64,000 nt of DNA from Flavobacterium sp. J27 (GCF_004303025.1 NZ_PJQW01000016.1:33322-97321), one strand, 5' to 3'. Counted from the first letter of the stretch, positions 50,048-59,782 are shown. The notes: generated from the sequence alone by a model not told the origin. Translations and numbers: made by a program.

Positions 50048-51394
50048 ATGCAAAATCCCAAAGAAATTGCTGTAGTAGGTGCTGGCTTGGTCGGTTCGCT
50101 ATTAGCTATATATTTAAAAAGAGCAGGACACCAAGTCCAAGTCTACGATAGAAGTCCAGATATTAGAAAAATAAATTTCACAGGACGTTCCATAAATTTA
50201 GTTTTATCCAATAGAGGTTTACGTGCGTTAAAAGAAGTAAACTTAGATCAAGAAATCATAAAAATTGGTATTCCAGTTGATAAACGTTGTATTCATACAG
50301 GTCAAAACACCTTAACGTATCAGTCATATGGTAAAGACGGTGAAGTAATCTATTCCTTGTCTAGGGGTTTGTTAAACAAAAAAATGGTCGACTTAGCGGT
50401 GGCTGAAGGAATCGATTTTCATTTTGAAAGTAAGATTTGGGATGTTACCTTGTCAACAGCAACCTTGCATACTGGTCAAGAAGAAAGAGGAGAATGGACC
50501 GAATTAAAACATGATTTGGTTTTTGGAGCAGATGGTGCATTTTCAAGAATTAGACATAGAATGCAACGACAAAGTATGTTTAACTATTCGCAAGAATTCT
50601 TACAATTAGGTTATAAAGAATTGCATATTCCAGCTAATCCAGATGGAACACATAAATTAGATAAACATTCGTTACATATTTGGCCCAGAGGACAATTTAT
50701 GTTGATGGCTTTGGCTAATTTAGATGGTACATTTACTTGTACTTTGTTTATGCCTCATGATGGAGACAATTCTTTTGCTTCCTTGAAAAACGAACAAGAC
50801 TTAGTGCGTTTCTTTGCCGAACATTTTCCAGATACCAAAGAGGTAATTCCAAATTTGGTGGAAGATTTCTTTAAAAACCCTACCTCATATTTAGTAACGA
50901 TGAAATGTTATCCATGGACGTATGCTGATAAAGTGGCTTTAATAGGAGATGCTTGTCATGCTATTGTGCCTTTTTATGGTCATGGAATGAATGCAGGTTT
51001 TGAAGATATTACCGTGTTAACAGAAATGATGTCAAAATATGGAGATGATTGGGCCAACTTATTAAACGATTATGAAAATTCTCGTAAACCAGATACAGAT
51101 GCTATAGCGGAATTATCATATCGAAACTTTATTGAAATGAGTTCCAAAACGGCAGATCCAAAGTTTATTTTACAGAAAAAAATTGAGAGATGGTTTTCTG
51201 AGAAACATCCAGATAAATGGGTGCCATTATATGGTATGGTTACCTTTAGTCATCAACCATATTCTGAGGCCTTAGCTATAGGTGATAAACAAGATGCCAT
51301 TATGCAGGAAATTCTGGCTATAGACAATATTGAACAAATCTGGGAAACCGAACCTATTGAGCAACATATCTTAGCATTGTTAGCAGAAAATTAA
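50048..51394 (+). CDS. kmo: Kynurenine 3-monooxygenase
   Basis: About 448 residues; the ATG at 50048 (MQNPKEIAVVGAGLVG) is chosen because the Rossmann strand starts at once, as in the family. An FAD-dependent hydroxylase making 3-hydroxykynurenine. FAD motifs VVGAGLVGSLLAIYL and ALIGDACHAIVPFYGHGMNAG, the ribose/substrate-site GRSINLVLSNRG and FGADGAFSRIR are present. A C-terminal hydrophobic membrane anchor as in eukaryotic KMO is absent. Its product is the substrate of kynU. It lies about 3.5 kb from kynU with protease and lipoprotein genes between. Confidence 0.94.
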   Translation: MQNPKEIAVVGAGLVGSLLAIYLKRAGHQVQVYDRSPDIRKINFTGRSINLVLSNRGLRALKEVNLDQEIIKIGIPVDKRCIHTGQNTLTYQSYGKDGEVIYSLSRGLLNKKMVDLAVAEGIDFHFESKIWDVTLSTATLHTGQEERGEWTELKHDLVFGADGAFSRIRHRMQRQSMFNYSQEFLQLGYKELHIPANPDGTHKLDKHSLHIWPRGQFMLMALANLDGTFTCTLFMPHDGDNSFASLKNEQDLVRFFAEHFPDTKEVIPNLVEDFFKNPTSYLVTMKCYPWTYADKVALIGDACHAIVPFYGHGMNAGFEDITVLTEMMSKYGDDWANLLNDYENSRKPDTDAIAELSYRNFIEMSSKTADPKFILQKKIERWFSEKHPDKWVPLYGMVTFSHQPYSEALAIGDKQDAIMQEILAIDNIEQIWETEPIEQHILALLAEN

Positions 51395-51448
51395 TTTTTT
51401 TGTATACAGAAATAAAGATTACATTTGATAGAATATAATCTTTTTTTT

Positions 51449-53962
51449 ATGGTAGAGGCTTTACTTTTAATTGTTTTAGTGTTGTTGTTACTTATTTTAT
51501 CGAACTTAAATTCGAAGAATAAAGAAATACAAAATTCTATTTATAGGTTGCATGAGAAATTTAACGAGCTTAAAAAGGAATTAGATACTAAAACTTTTGG
51601 AAAAGAACAGGTAAAAGAAACAACACAAGAAGCAATTGTTAAAGAGCAAGTGATTGAACCTGTAATAGTTCAAAAACCTATAGAAGTAGTTCCTGAGAAA
51701 AAAGAGCCAGAAATTATAAAGCCAATTGCTGAGAAACCAATTGAAATAGTTGCTAAAATTGAAGCAAAACCAGTTTCAGAAAAAGTAGCTACTCCTAGAG
51801 TAATGCCTGTCTCTAAAAAATCTTGGTACGAAACCTTTAAAGAAAACAATCCTGATTTAGAAAAATTTATAGGCGAAAACCTAATTAACAAAATAGGAAT
51901 TCTAATTCTCGTTTTAGGAATAAGTTTCTTTGTGAAATTTGCCATAGATAAAGACTGGATCAATGAACCTGCTCGTGTCGGAATTGGAATTTTGGCAGGC
52001 TCTTTAGTGATGTTTATCGCCAATAAACTAAGAAAAAATTATGCTGCTTTTAGCTCGGTATTAGTTGCTGGAGCAGTAAGCATTTTTTATTTTACAATTT
52101 CTATAGCTTTTCATGATTACCATTTATTCAGTCAAACGGTAGCGTTTATCATTATGGTCGTGATTACGGCTTTTAGTAGCCTAGTTTCTGTTTCTTATAA
52201 TCGTCAGGAATTAGCTGTTTTGTCCTTAATTGGAGGTTTTGCTGTTCCTTTTATGGTAAGTACAGGATCAGGTAATTATGTTGTATTATTTACTTATATC
52301 GCTATTTTAAACTGTGGAATTTTGGCTATTGCCTATTTTAAAAAATGGAATATAGTTACAGTTTTATCCTTTGTGTTTACTACTTTATTATTTTTATCTT
52401 GGTACGTTAAAGAATTATTTGATAACAAATTGCCTCATCAAGGTGCGTTAACCTTCGCTACCTTATTCTACTTTATCTTTAGTATTACTTTAGTGGTTAA
52501 TAACATTAGAAAAAAGGGAACCTTCACTCTAATTGAATATTTTATTTTAATTCTAAATACTTTTTTCTTTTTTGGAATAGGTATGGGAATTATACATAAT
52601 TGGGGTATAAATATTAAAGGTCTTTTTACCGTATTATTAGCCGTTTATAACTTAGTATATGCTGCTATTTTATATAAGAAATTTGGTTTAGATAAAAATG
52701 CAGTCTACCTATTAATTGGTTTAGCACTTACGTTTGTTACCTTAACAATACCCATTCAGTTTGAAGGCAATCAAATCACTATATTTTGGGCTACTGAAGC
52801 TGTGTTATTGTTTTGGTTGTCGCAGAAATCGAAAATTACCTATTTTAAGACAGGAGCTTTTATAGTTCAAATATTAACTGTAATAAGCTTATTTTTAGAT
52901 TGGATTAAATATAATTACTATGATGCAAATTATCCCATTATTTTAAATTCTTTATTTATTTCAGGTTTCGTGGTGAGTGTTTCATTTTTCTTAGCGTATA
53001 AAATACTTCAAAATGAAGATGAGAAAGTTAAAATTGCTTTATTTTCAATATCTTTTTATAAAAAAATACTTTTAGCCATCGGGATACTAGTTACTTATTT
53101 TACTGGTTTTTTAGAAATAACCTATCAAGCGAATCAATTTTATATCAATACAGCTTCAGCTTTGTCTTTGTCTGTTGTTTATCACTTTGTTTTTGTAACT
53201 CTTTTATTAATTTTGGTAACCCAACTTAAACAGGTTTTCCTCAGGAAAATTACTTTAATTGTAGCAATTATTTCAACTTTCTTTTACATAATTCGTTTTT
53301 ATAGTTTACCCAATGAAGAATTAGTGGAGAATTTTATCCGAAACACTACCACATCTTTAGCGTTTTATTTTCATTATATTGTATTGGGTTGTCTAATTTA
53401 TTTTGGATACCAATTATTGAAACTAACCCAATCTGAACCTAAAATTCAGTTTTTGCAAATGAAAATAATGCCTTGGCTGTTTGTATTTGCAACAGTTTAT
53501 ATTTTAAGTAATGAAATAATGGTGCATAGTCTTCAGTTCTCTAAAGGAAATATTGATACAGTTTATTTTGAAAAGACTTTTTCAAGAAAAACAATTACAA
53601 GTCCTTATGAAACGAGTGATTATCTTAGGGAAGAATATTTAAATACTGAATTTGATAAAGTAAAACGACAAATTGTAAAAATTGGTTATCCTATTCTATG
53701 GGGATTGTTTTCTTTTGTATTCTTAATTATTGGTATTAAAAAGCAATGGAAAAACCTTCGTATTATTGCGCTTTCTTTGTTAGGAATAACTATTTTAAAA
53801 TTATTTGCCTACGATATTAAAAATGTTTCCGAAACAGGTAAAATTATAGCCTTTATTCTATTAGGTGTTTTAATTTTAATTATTTCTTTTGTGTATCAAA
53901 AAATTAAAAAGTTAGTAGTAGATGAACAACCAAAATCGAATGCAGATGAAAAAGTGGATTAG
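51449..53962 (+). CDS. DUF2339 multi-pass membrane protein
   Basis: About 837 residues. Start at 51449 (MVEALLLIVLVLLLL); an upstream TTG adds only eight residues. A first membrane helix is followed by a coiled-coil and a Pro/Glu/Val/Lys-rich linker (about 45-125), then KFIGENLINKIGILILVLGISFFVKFAIDKDW (in parts), the conserved start of DUF2339, and roughly 20 membrane helices. Function of DUF2339 is unknown. It overlaps the next gene, DUF3999, by 17 bases; the two families recur together in Bacteroidota and other bacteria, so they probably work together in the envelope. Confidence 0.87.
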   Translation: MVEALLLIVLVLLLLILSNLNSKNKEIQNSIYRLHEKFNELKKELDTKTFGKEQVKETTQEAIVKEQVIEPVIVQKPIEVVPEKKEPEIIKPIAEKPIEIVAKIEAKPVSEKVATPRVMPVSKKSWYETFKENNPDLEKFIGENLINKIGILILVLGISFFVKFAIDKDWINEPARVGIGILAGSLVMFIANKLRKNYAAFSSVLVAGAVSIFYFTISIAFHDYHLFSQTVAFIIMVVITAFSSLVSVSYNRQELAVLSLIGGFAVPFMVSTGSGNYVVLFTYIAILNCGILAIAYFKKWNIVTVLSFVFTTLLFLSWYVKELFDNKLPHQGALTFATLFYFIFSITLVVNNIRKKGTFTLIEYFILILNTFFFFGIGMGIIHNWGINIKGLFTVLLAVYNLVYAAILYKKFGLDKNAVYLLIGLALTFVTLTIPIQFEGNQITIFWATEAVLLFWLSQKSKITYFKTGAFIVQILTVISLFLDWIKYNYYDANYPIILNSLFISGFVVSVSFFLAYKILQNEDEKVKIALFSISFYKKILLAIGILVTYFTGFLEITYQANQFYINTASALSLSVVYHFVFVTLLLILVTQLKQVFLRKITLIVAIISTFFYIIRFYSLPNEELVENFIRNTTTSLAFYFHYIVLGCLIYFGYQLLKLTQSEPKIQFLQMKIMPWLFVFATVYILSNEIMVHSLQFSKGNIDTVYFEKTFSRKTITSPYETSDYLREEYLNTEFDKVKRQIVKIGYPILWGLFSFVFLIIGIKKQWKNLRIIALSLLGITILKLFAYDIKNVSETGKIIAFILLGVLILIISFVYQKIKKLVVDEQPKSNADEKVD

Positions 53963-55154
53963 TTCAGTAGTTTTAGTAGGCTCATTTTTGGGTTGGTCCC
54001 AAAATTATAAAGGAGAAATAAAAAATATACAAAGCGATAGTTTGTATCAAATTCAACTTGCTCCTGAAATTAGAGCTGTGTCTCATGAAGATTTACGTTA
54101 TTTTAGAATTTTTGATACCAATAAAAAGGAAGTGCCTTATGTTATATCCAATTATAATGGTGAATCAGAAAGATATACTTCATTTAAGATTGTTTCTAAA
54201 AAAAGTATAAAAGATTCGATTACATCAATTGTAATTCAAAACGAAACAACTAAGAAAATTAATCAATTCAATTTGAATGTAAGTAATGCTGCACTTACGA
54301 AGCAATACAATATAAGTGGTAGTTATAATCAAGAAGAATGGTTTGGATTAGTAGAGAACGAAACCTTAAAAGATCTGATTGCAATAAAGGGTACCGCTTT
54401 AGAAAAAACTATTTTTTTTCCTGTTAATGATTACCCTTATTTACGAATTGAGTTTAATGATAAAACGTCACTTCCTATTCATATACAAGCGATAGGAGTG
54501 TATGAAAATCAATTTTTTCCTGAAGAACCAATTGAAGTCAAAACTTTTACTTATAAAAGTATTGAAAATAAAGAAAGAAGAGTAACCCAAGTTGTGTTTT
54601 CTGCAGAAAAGAGCTATCAAATAGACGCTATTTCCTTTGAAATCGCAACTGAATTATATGCACGTGAAGCTAGAATTACGAGAAAAGAAGAAATAAAAAA
54701 CAAGAAAACAACTACCATAAGAGATCAACTTTTAAGTTCATTCCTTTTAAATTCAAAAATGAATTCAAAAATTAAAGTTAGTAATTTGAAAGAAAAAGAA
54801 TTCACTATTGAAATTGAAAACAAGGACAATCAACCATTGGAAATTACAAATATCCAATTATTTCAAAATCCGATTACTATTATTTCAAGATTAAAAGCCA
54901 ATGAGAAGTATGAAGTGGTTATTGATTCTACCTATTCAAAACCAACCTATGATTTGGTTAATTTTATGGAAAGTTTTCCTGTTGGAATGCCTAAAGCAAC
55001 AATAACTAATTTTCATAAAATTGAGAAAGAGAAACACATAAAGGAAAAGTCTTTTTGGCAAACTAATGGATTCATGTGGCTTTGTATTGTTTTAGGAATA
55101 GGTATTGTAGTTTATTTTGCTTTAGGTTTATTGAAAGACATGAAAGAGGAGTAA
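53946..55154 (+). CDS. DUF3999 exported membrane protein
   Basis: About 402 residues. I use the ATG at 53946, which gives a signal peptide (MKKWISSVVLVGSFLGWSQ). The long central part is beta-rich and includes two extracytoplasmic domains, and a single membrane helix lies near the C-terminus (about 375-397: FMWLCIVLGIGIVVYFALGLL) with a short charged tail. This matches DUF3999. It is translationally coupled to DUF2339 by overlap and is probably its partner. Function unknown. Confidence 0.83.
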   Translation: MKKWISSVVLVGSFLGWSQNYKGEIKNIQSDSLYQIQLAPEIRAVSHEDLRYFRIFDTNKKEVPYVISNYNGESERYTSFKIVSKKSIKDSITSIVIQNETTKKINQFNLNVSNAALTKQYNISGSYNQEEWFGLVENETLKDLIAIKGTALEKTIFFPVNDYPYLRIEFNDKTSLPIHIQAIGVYENQFFPEEPIEVKTFTYKSIENKERRVTQVVFSAEKSYQIDAISFEIATELYAREARITRKEEIKNKKTTTIRDQLLSSFLLNSKMNSKIKVSNLKEKEFTIEIENKDNQPLEITNIQLFQNPITIISRLKANEKYEVVIDSTYSKPTYDLVNFMESFPVGMPKATITNFHKIEKEKHIKEKSFWQTNGFMWLCIVLGIGIVVYFALGLLKDMKEE

Positions 55155-55220
55155 CTTAAATTCACGTTTTTAACATCAAAAGGAATTTAAATTAAATTAT
55201 ACTTATTTTTTATTAGTTCA

Positions 55221-55586
55221 CTACGCTTCCTCTCGATGTGCTTTCTGAAAGTCAAATGCTGGTTTACAAATCGCAAGATATTCACAAGGTAATTCAAAAG
55301 GATTGGAATATTGGACTCTAGTGTTTGCTTCAATTCGTATCGATTGACCAGCTTCTAAAACAATTGTTTCTCCCTCAATAATGAATTGTTTTTTACCAGA
55401 AATAATATAAGTGTATTCTTCAAATTCTGGAGTTTGAAAAGGTTCGTTCCAACCTGGTGGTGCAACCATATGTGCAATAGAAATAGCATGATTATTTGTG
55501 GCAACACTACCGTGATGTTCTTCTATTAATTTACCATCTGTAGTAGGTACTACAAAAGGTTTTTTTTGTAGGGTGTATTTTTTCAT
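55221..55586 (-). CDS. Cupin-domain protein
   Basis: A 121-residue single-domain cupin with VAPPGWNEPFQTPEFEEYTYII near the first motif (quoted in two parts; acidic and aromatic metal-side residues) and GQSIRIEANTRVQYSNP for the second. The usual His-His of the first motif is not clearly kept, so metal binding and catalysis are uncertain. The start lies 7 bases from a 25-bp repeat (55593-55617). Substrate unknown. Confidence 0.78.
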   Translation of the reverse strand: MKKYTLQKKPFVVPTTDGKLIEEHHGSVATNNHAISIAHMVAPPGWNEPFQTPEFEEYTYIISGKKQFIIEGETIVLEAGQSIRIEANTRVQYSNPFELPCEYLAICKPAFDFQKAHREEA

Positions 55587-55592
55587 TGTGAT

Positions 55593-55617
55593 GTCATTGC
55601 GAGGGACGAAGCAATCT
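55593..55617. repeat. Inverted repeat, left copy, flanking the GIY-YIG gene
   Basis: A 25-base sequence whose reverse complement recurs at 55954-55978 with one mismatch. It contains an internal ATTGC...GCAAT palindrome (ATTGC at 55596-55600, GCAAT at 55611-55615). It belongs to a widespread kind of 'cattgcgaggaacgaagcaat' interspersed repeat. Confidence 0.85.
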
Positions 55618-55628
55618 CCTCATTATAA

Positions 55629-55934
55629 TTAAACAATCATTATATTTTCAATTTCGCTAAATAAATCATTCCAGTCAGGATTCATTTTTTCTATTAACCC
55701 TATTTTTGTAGCTCTTGAACCAGCTTTAAGTTGTTTTTCTCTTGCAATAGCATCTCCAATCTGCTGAAAATGCTCAAAATAAACTAATTTATTCAAATTA
55801 TATCTAGAAGAAAATGAATTTTCATATCGTTTTTCTATGTGTTGCAAAATCCTTTTTGGCAAATTACTTGTAACTCCGATGTATAAAGTGGTATTGTTTT
55901 TATTGGTAACTATATATACGAATCCTGGTTTCAT
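55629..55934 (-). CDS. GIY-YIG nuclease-domain protein
   Basis: A 101-residue single-domain protein of the UPF0213-like type. The GIY-YIG core is visible as VYIVTNKNNTTLYIGVTSNL, with YIV and YIG as the two half motifs, followed by the conserved Arg in LPKRILQH and the Glu region FEHFQQIGDAIAREKQLK. Members have a single-strand or structure-specific nuclease fold; biological roles are mostly unknown. It lies alone between two 25-bp inverted repeats that sit between the cupin and HerA genes, suggesting a small mobile or repeat-associated unit. Confidence 0.85.
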   Translation of the reverse strand: MKPGFVYIVTNKNNTTLYIGVTSNLPKRILQHIEKRYENSFSSRYNLNKLVYFEHFQQIGDAIAREKQLKAGSRATKIGLIEKMNPDWNDLFSEIENIMIV

Positions 55935-55953
55935 TTGTATGAAGTTTAGTTTT

Positions 55954-55978
55954 AGATTGCTTCGTTCCTCGCAATGAC
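55954..55978. repeat. Inverted repeat, right copy, flanking the GIY-YIG gene
   Basis: Reverse complement of 55593-55617 with 24 of 25 matching bases. It ends 6 bases before the stop of the HerA-like gene. Confidence 0.85.
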
Positions 55979-55984
55979 TAATTA

Positions 55985-57523
55985 TTACTTCTTCAGCATT
56001 TTCATTAATACACCCATTGCTCCTCTAATAAAAGTAGCACTTGTTAATACTTTTACCACTCCTTTTGTAACCGTATTTGTTGTAGACGAACTCCTTCTAG
56101 ACGAACTCGCTTTTTTGGCTTCTTTTTCTTTTTGTTTTTCAGCTTCTTCTTTAGCTGCAGCTATTTGCGCTTCTTCCATTTTTTTTCCTAAAATTTCATA
56201 AGCACTTTCTCTGTCAATTACTTCGTTGTATTTCCTAGTTAATTTAGATTTTGCAATACATTCATTAATTTCAGGTTCTGTTAAAACATCCATTCTACTC
56301 ATTGGAGCACGAAGCATAGTAGCCGCAAGAGGTGTGGGTATTCCTTTTTCATTTAAAGCGGTTACGAAAGCTTCTCCAATTCCTAACGAAGTAAGCACTT
56401 CATCTGTTTTGTAATATTCTGAAATAGGATAATTTTGCGAAGTTTCTTTAATTGCTTTTCTGTCATTTGCGGTAAAGGCACGTAAAGCATGTTGGATTTT
56501 TAAACCCAATTGAGCCAAAACACTACTTGGAACATCCATAGGATTTTGTGTAATAAAATAAACGCCAATACCTTTGGAACGAATTAGTTTTACAATCGCC
56601 TCAATTTGATCGAGTAGTGCTTTGCTAGCCTGATCAAAAATTAAATGCGCTTCATCTATAAAAATGATTAACTCAGGTCTTCCAGCATCGCCTTGTTCTG
56701 GCATAGTGTTGTAAATTTCAGCCAATAAGCTTAACATAAAAGTTGAGAAAAGTTTGGGTTTATCCTGAATATCTGTTAAACGAATAATGTTGATATAGCC
56801 ATTCCCGTTTTGATCAATGCGCATTAAATCGTCTACTTCAAATGATTTTTCTCCAAAAAAGAGTTCGGCACCTTGTTGTTCTAATTCTATGATTTTTCTT
56901 AAAATCGAACCCGTAGAGGAGGTTGAAATTCGACCATATTCTTTTTCAAACTCTTCTTTTCCTTCTTCGGTAGAATATTGAAGCGCTTTTTTAAAATCTT
57001 TTAAATCTAAAAGAGGAATTTGTCTATCGTCACAGTACTTAAAAATAACCGATACGACTCCAGATTGAGTGTCGTTTAAATCTAAAATACGGGAAAACAA
57101 AACTGGACCAAATTCTGAAACTGTAGCGCGTAATCGCACTCCGTTTTGTTCTGAAATAGTCATGAGTTCTACAGGAAAACCTTTAGTTTCGTATGGGAGT
57201 GTAATTTTAGCATGTCTTTCTGTAATAAAAGGTTTCTCTTCTCCAGGAACCGCAATTCCAGAAAAATCACCTTTAATATCCATCATTAAAACAGGAATTC
57301 CATTTTGTGAAAGTTGTTCAGATAAAACCTGTATCGTTTTAGTTTTACCGGTTCCAGTTGCACCAGCTATTAAACCATGACGATTTAATGTTTTTAATGG
57401 AATAGTTACATGCGTATTAGCTACTGGTTCGCCATCTAAAATGGCACCACCAAGCGTAATAAAATCTCCTTTACAAGTATAACCTTCAACGATATGTTTG
57501 CTAAAATCTTCTGTTCTGCTCAT
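55985..57523 (-). CDS. HerA-like ATPase (DUF853 family)
   Basis: A 512-residue FtsK/HerA-superfamily ATPase. Walker A is GATGTGKTKTIQ near residue 55, Walker B is ELIIFIDEAHLIFDQ near 290, a sensor segment is GVYFITQNPMDVP, and an arginine-finger-like region is KIQHALRAFTANDRKA. The C-terminus is a Lys/Glu/Ala-rich coiled coil with a Ser/Arg stretch and a short hydrophobic end. DUF853 members are predicted DNA-translocating motors but their role is not settled. No NurA nuclease partner is adjacent. Confidence 0.88.
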   Translation of the reverse strand: MSRTEDFSKHIVEGYTCKGDFITLGGAILDGEPVANTHVTIPLKTLNRHGLIAGATGTGKTKTIQVLSEQLSQNGIPVLMMDIKGDFSGIAVPGEEKPFITERHAKITLPYETKGFPVELMTISEQNGVRLRATVSEFGPVLFSRILDLNDTQSGVVSVIFKYCDDRQIPLLDLKDFKKALQYSTEEGKEEFEKEYGRISTSSTGSILRKIIELEQQGAELFFGEKSFEVDDLMRIDQNGNGYINIIRLTDIQDKPKLFSTFMLSLLAEIYNTMPEQGDAGRPELIIFIDEAHLIFDQASKALLDQIEAIVKLIRSKGIGVYFITQNPMDVPSSVLAQLGLKIQHALRAFTANDRKAIKETSQNYPISEYYKTDEVLTSLGIGEAFVTALNEKGIPTPLAATMLRAPMSRMDVLTEPEINECIAKSKLTRKYNEVIDRESAYEILGKKMEEAQIAAAKEEAEKQKEKEAKKASSSRRSSSTTNTVTKGVVKVLTSATFIRGAMGVLMKMLKK

Positions 57524-57583
57524 TGTTTTTGAATTTTCAACTCAAAAATAATAAAAAATACTTTTGCAGAATATTTTATTGTC

Positions 57584-58288
57584 TTATTTCAATTTGGTTA
57601 TCCCAATGTTAAAGTTTAAAGCGTCTAAAGGAGTGCCATCGTTGTTTAAAACATACTTAAATGCTATGACATCACCAACTGAGAAGTTCTCAACTAAAGT
57701 ACCAGATGAACCCCATGTATCTACCGCGCTTAAAACAATAGTTCCTCTTGTTGGATAACCTACTAATGTCCCGTTTTTATAAATCCCAATTACAAATTTT
57801 CTTGTACCACTTGGTACATTTTCAACTGAAAATGCGGCATTCATTAAATACGTTCCTGATTCACTAATGGTAATTTGACCATTTCCAGTAACACTATATA
57901 CAGAACTCGTATTAGCAATAACATCCGTTGAGTTTAAAGGGAAATTAGCATAAGTGTTCGTTTGAGTTGCAACAACTGTGTCTGAACCAGGAAAATTTTT
58001 ATTCAATGAAATGGTAGGATTAGATGTTCTAGAAATGTTTTCCCACCCTAAATTCGTTCTCATATATAAAGCATCATCAGAGGTGTTGTAAATCACTGAT
58101 CCAATTAAAGGGTTACTGATCGCTTGCATTTGAGTATTTGACATTCTTGGAGGAACAAAGGTTTGTGTTGTGCTATTTAATTCTAATAACGAAGAAGGGT
58201 TTGGAGAAGTCGTTCCAATACCTACTTGAGCATTTATTATAAAAGAACATGAAAAGGTTAATACGGTAGCAATAATTTTTTTTATCAT
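57584..58288 (-). CDS. Exported C1q/TNF-like protein (tandem copy 1)
   Basis: A 234-residue protein with signal peptide (about 1-20), then an N-terminal repeat found in many flavobacterial surface proteins (QVGIGTTSPNPSSLLELNS, FVPPRMSNTQMQAISNP, GSVIYNTSDDALYM, GWENIS). A C-terminal beta domain (about 110-234) follows, with SGTYLMNAAFSVENVPSG, IGIYKNGTLVG and FSVGDVIAFKYVL, the strand pattern of C1q/TNF-like jelly rolls. Probably cell-surface or secreted. It is a tandem duplicate of the gene at 58309. Function unknown. Confidence 0.75.
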   Translation of the reverse strand: MIKKIIATVLTFSCSFIINAQVGIGTTSPNPSSLLELNSTTQTFVPPRMSNTQMQAISNPLIGSVIYNTSDDALYMRTNLGWENISRTSNPTISLNKNFPGSDTVVATQTNTYANFPLNSTDVIANTSSVYSVTGNGQITISESGTYLMNAAFSVENVPSGTRKFVIGIYKNGTLVGYPTRGTIVLSAVDTWGSSGTLVENFSVGDVIAFKYVLNNDGTPLDALNFNIGITKLK

Positions 58289-58308
58289 GATAAGAATGAG
58301 TATAAAAG

Positions 58309-58986
58309 TTAATTTATTTTAACAAAACTAAATGCCGCAAAAACTAGATTTAGATTTGTACTGTGATTGATGAGGTATTTAATGTCTATTTCATCATTTA
58401 TACTTAAGTTAAAAGTCATTATGCCGCTGGTTCCCCAATAATCAGAAATTGTTTGTTCACTTTCATTTTTATTGAGAAGTCCAAGAAGCTGACCATTTTT
58501 GAATAATGCGATTGAGTAGGCTTTTTTTCCACTAGGCATATTATTTACAGACAATTGTGCACCTATCATATATATACCGTTTTCCTTAATTCTTATTTTT
58601 CCATTTGATAGTATTTCATATGTAATTGGATTTCCTGTTTGAATATGAGAATGGTTCAGCGGGAAATTGTAATACGTGTTATTTGAAACAGTAAGTGTTC
58701 CACCGTTTTTTTTACAAATTAGACTTGAATTGTCTGTGTCTGATGCATTCTTCCAACCTAAAGAGTTGTAAATGTAAATCGAATTAAATGTAGTATTGTA
58801 AACAATGGAACCAATTAAAGGTGAAGAGATTGCTAACATTTGAGCGTTAGTCATTCTTGGAGGAACGAAAACTTTGTCTGTACTAGAAATTTCAAGTAAA
58901 GAGTTTGGACTTGGCGTATTGGTACCAATGCCAACTTGGCTAAAGCAAGTATAGCTCATCAGCAAAAACACAAAAATGGTTTTCAT
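58309..58986 (-). CDS. Exported C1q/TNF-like protein (tandem copy 2)
   Basis: A 225-residue paralogue of the neighbouring gene, with a short signal peptide (MKTIFVFLLMSYTCFSQ) and the same two-part architecture: QVGIGTNTPSPNSLLEISS, FVPPRMTNAQMLAISSP and GSIVYNT, then a jelly-roll-like half with NGIYMIGAQLSVNNMPSG, IALFKNGQLLG and LSINDEIDIKYL. The copies are diverged but aligned throughout, so the duplication is not recent. Transcribed in the same direction with a 20-base gap. Function unknown. Confidence 0.75.
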   Translation of the reverse strand: MKTIFVFLLMSYTCFSQVGIGTNTPSPNSLLEISSTDKVFVPPRMTNAQMLAISSPLIGSIVYNTTFNSIYIYNSLGWKNASDTDNSSLICKKNGGTLTVSNNTYYNFPLNHSHIQTGNPITYEILSNGKIRIKENGIYMIGAQLSVNNMPSGKKAYSIALFKNGQLLGLLNKNESEQTISDYWGTSGIMTFNLSINDEIDIKYLINHSTNLNLVFAAFSFVKIN

Positions 58987-59108
58987 AGCAGTAAAATGTT
59001 AATAGCGATGCAAATATAGTTTTTTCTTATTAATTATTTACTTTTTAATTTGTTAAAATCATTGATTATTAAGTGTTTAAAAAAAATACTTTTTAGATAT
59101 GTTTTCAT

Positions 59109-59116
59109 TACCTTTG
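59109..59116 (+). promoter_or_regulatory. Promoter -7 element of queE
   Basis: TACCTTTG matches TAnnTTTG exactly and lies 18 bases before the ATG at 59135. It falls inside the possible N-terminal extension of the ORF, which supports the downstream start. Confidence 0.6.
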
Positions 59117-59134
59117 CAAACTATTTTTATTAGA

Positions 59135-59767
59135 ATGTTACAGAAAGAAATACAATTAGCAGTTGATAAAGGAGAAATGTTGCCTTTAATGGAAGAGTTT
59201 TATACGATTCAAGGAGAAGGGTATCATACAGGAAGAGCTGCTTATTTTATACGAATTGGAGGTTGTGATGTAGGATGTCATTGGTGTGATGTTAAAGAAA
59301 GTTGGAATGCCGATTTACATCCTCCAACAGCTACAGATGTTATAGTTGCTAATGCAAAAAAGTATGCAGAAACTGTTGTGATTACTGGAGGAGAACCATT
59401 AACTTGGGATATGACTTATATTACAACTCAACTAAAAGCCTCTGGATTAAATGTGCATATTGAAACTTCTGGGGCTTATCCAGTAAGTGGTACTTGGGAT
59501 TGGTTTTGTTTGTCACCGAAGAAAATGAAATTACCAGTACAAAGTGCCTATGATATTGCTAATGAATTAAAGGTAATTGTATATAATAAGCATGATTTTC
59601 AATTTGCTGAAGAACAAGCGGCTAAAGTAAATAAAAATGCTATTTTATTTTTACAGCCAGAATGGAGTAAAAAAGAGGAAATGACACCTCTTATTATAGA
59701 TTATGTAATGAACCATCCGAAGTGGAGAATTTCACTGCAAACCCATAAATATTTGAATATTCCTTAA
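59135..59767 (+). CDS. queE: 7-carboxy-7-deazaguanine synthase
   Basis: About 210 residues. I take the ATG at 59135 because a promoter -7 element sits just upstream of it, inside a longer in-frame extension. A radical-SAM enzyme of preQ0/queuosine synthesis. The cluster motif GGCDVGCHWCDVKESW (CX3CX2C) is at about 45-60, with MEEFYTIQGEGYHTGRAAYFIR before it and VITGGEPLTWD after it. All ligands are intact. It acts in the pathway ending at QueA (44001). Convergent with the small peptide gene across a strong terminator. Confidence 0.94.
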   Translation: MLQKEIQLAVDKGEMLPLMEEFYTIQGEGYHTGRAAYFIRIGGCDVGCHWCDVKESWNADLHPPTATDVIVANAKKYAETVVITGGEPLTWDMTYITTQLKASGLNVHIETSGAYPVSGTWDWFCLSPKKMKLPVQSAYDIANELKVIVYNKHDFQFAEEQAAKVNKNAILFLQPEWSKKEEMTPLIIDYVMNHPKWRISLQTHKYLNIP

Positions 59768-59782
59768 AATATGATAATATAA

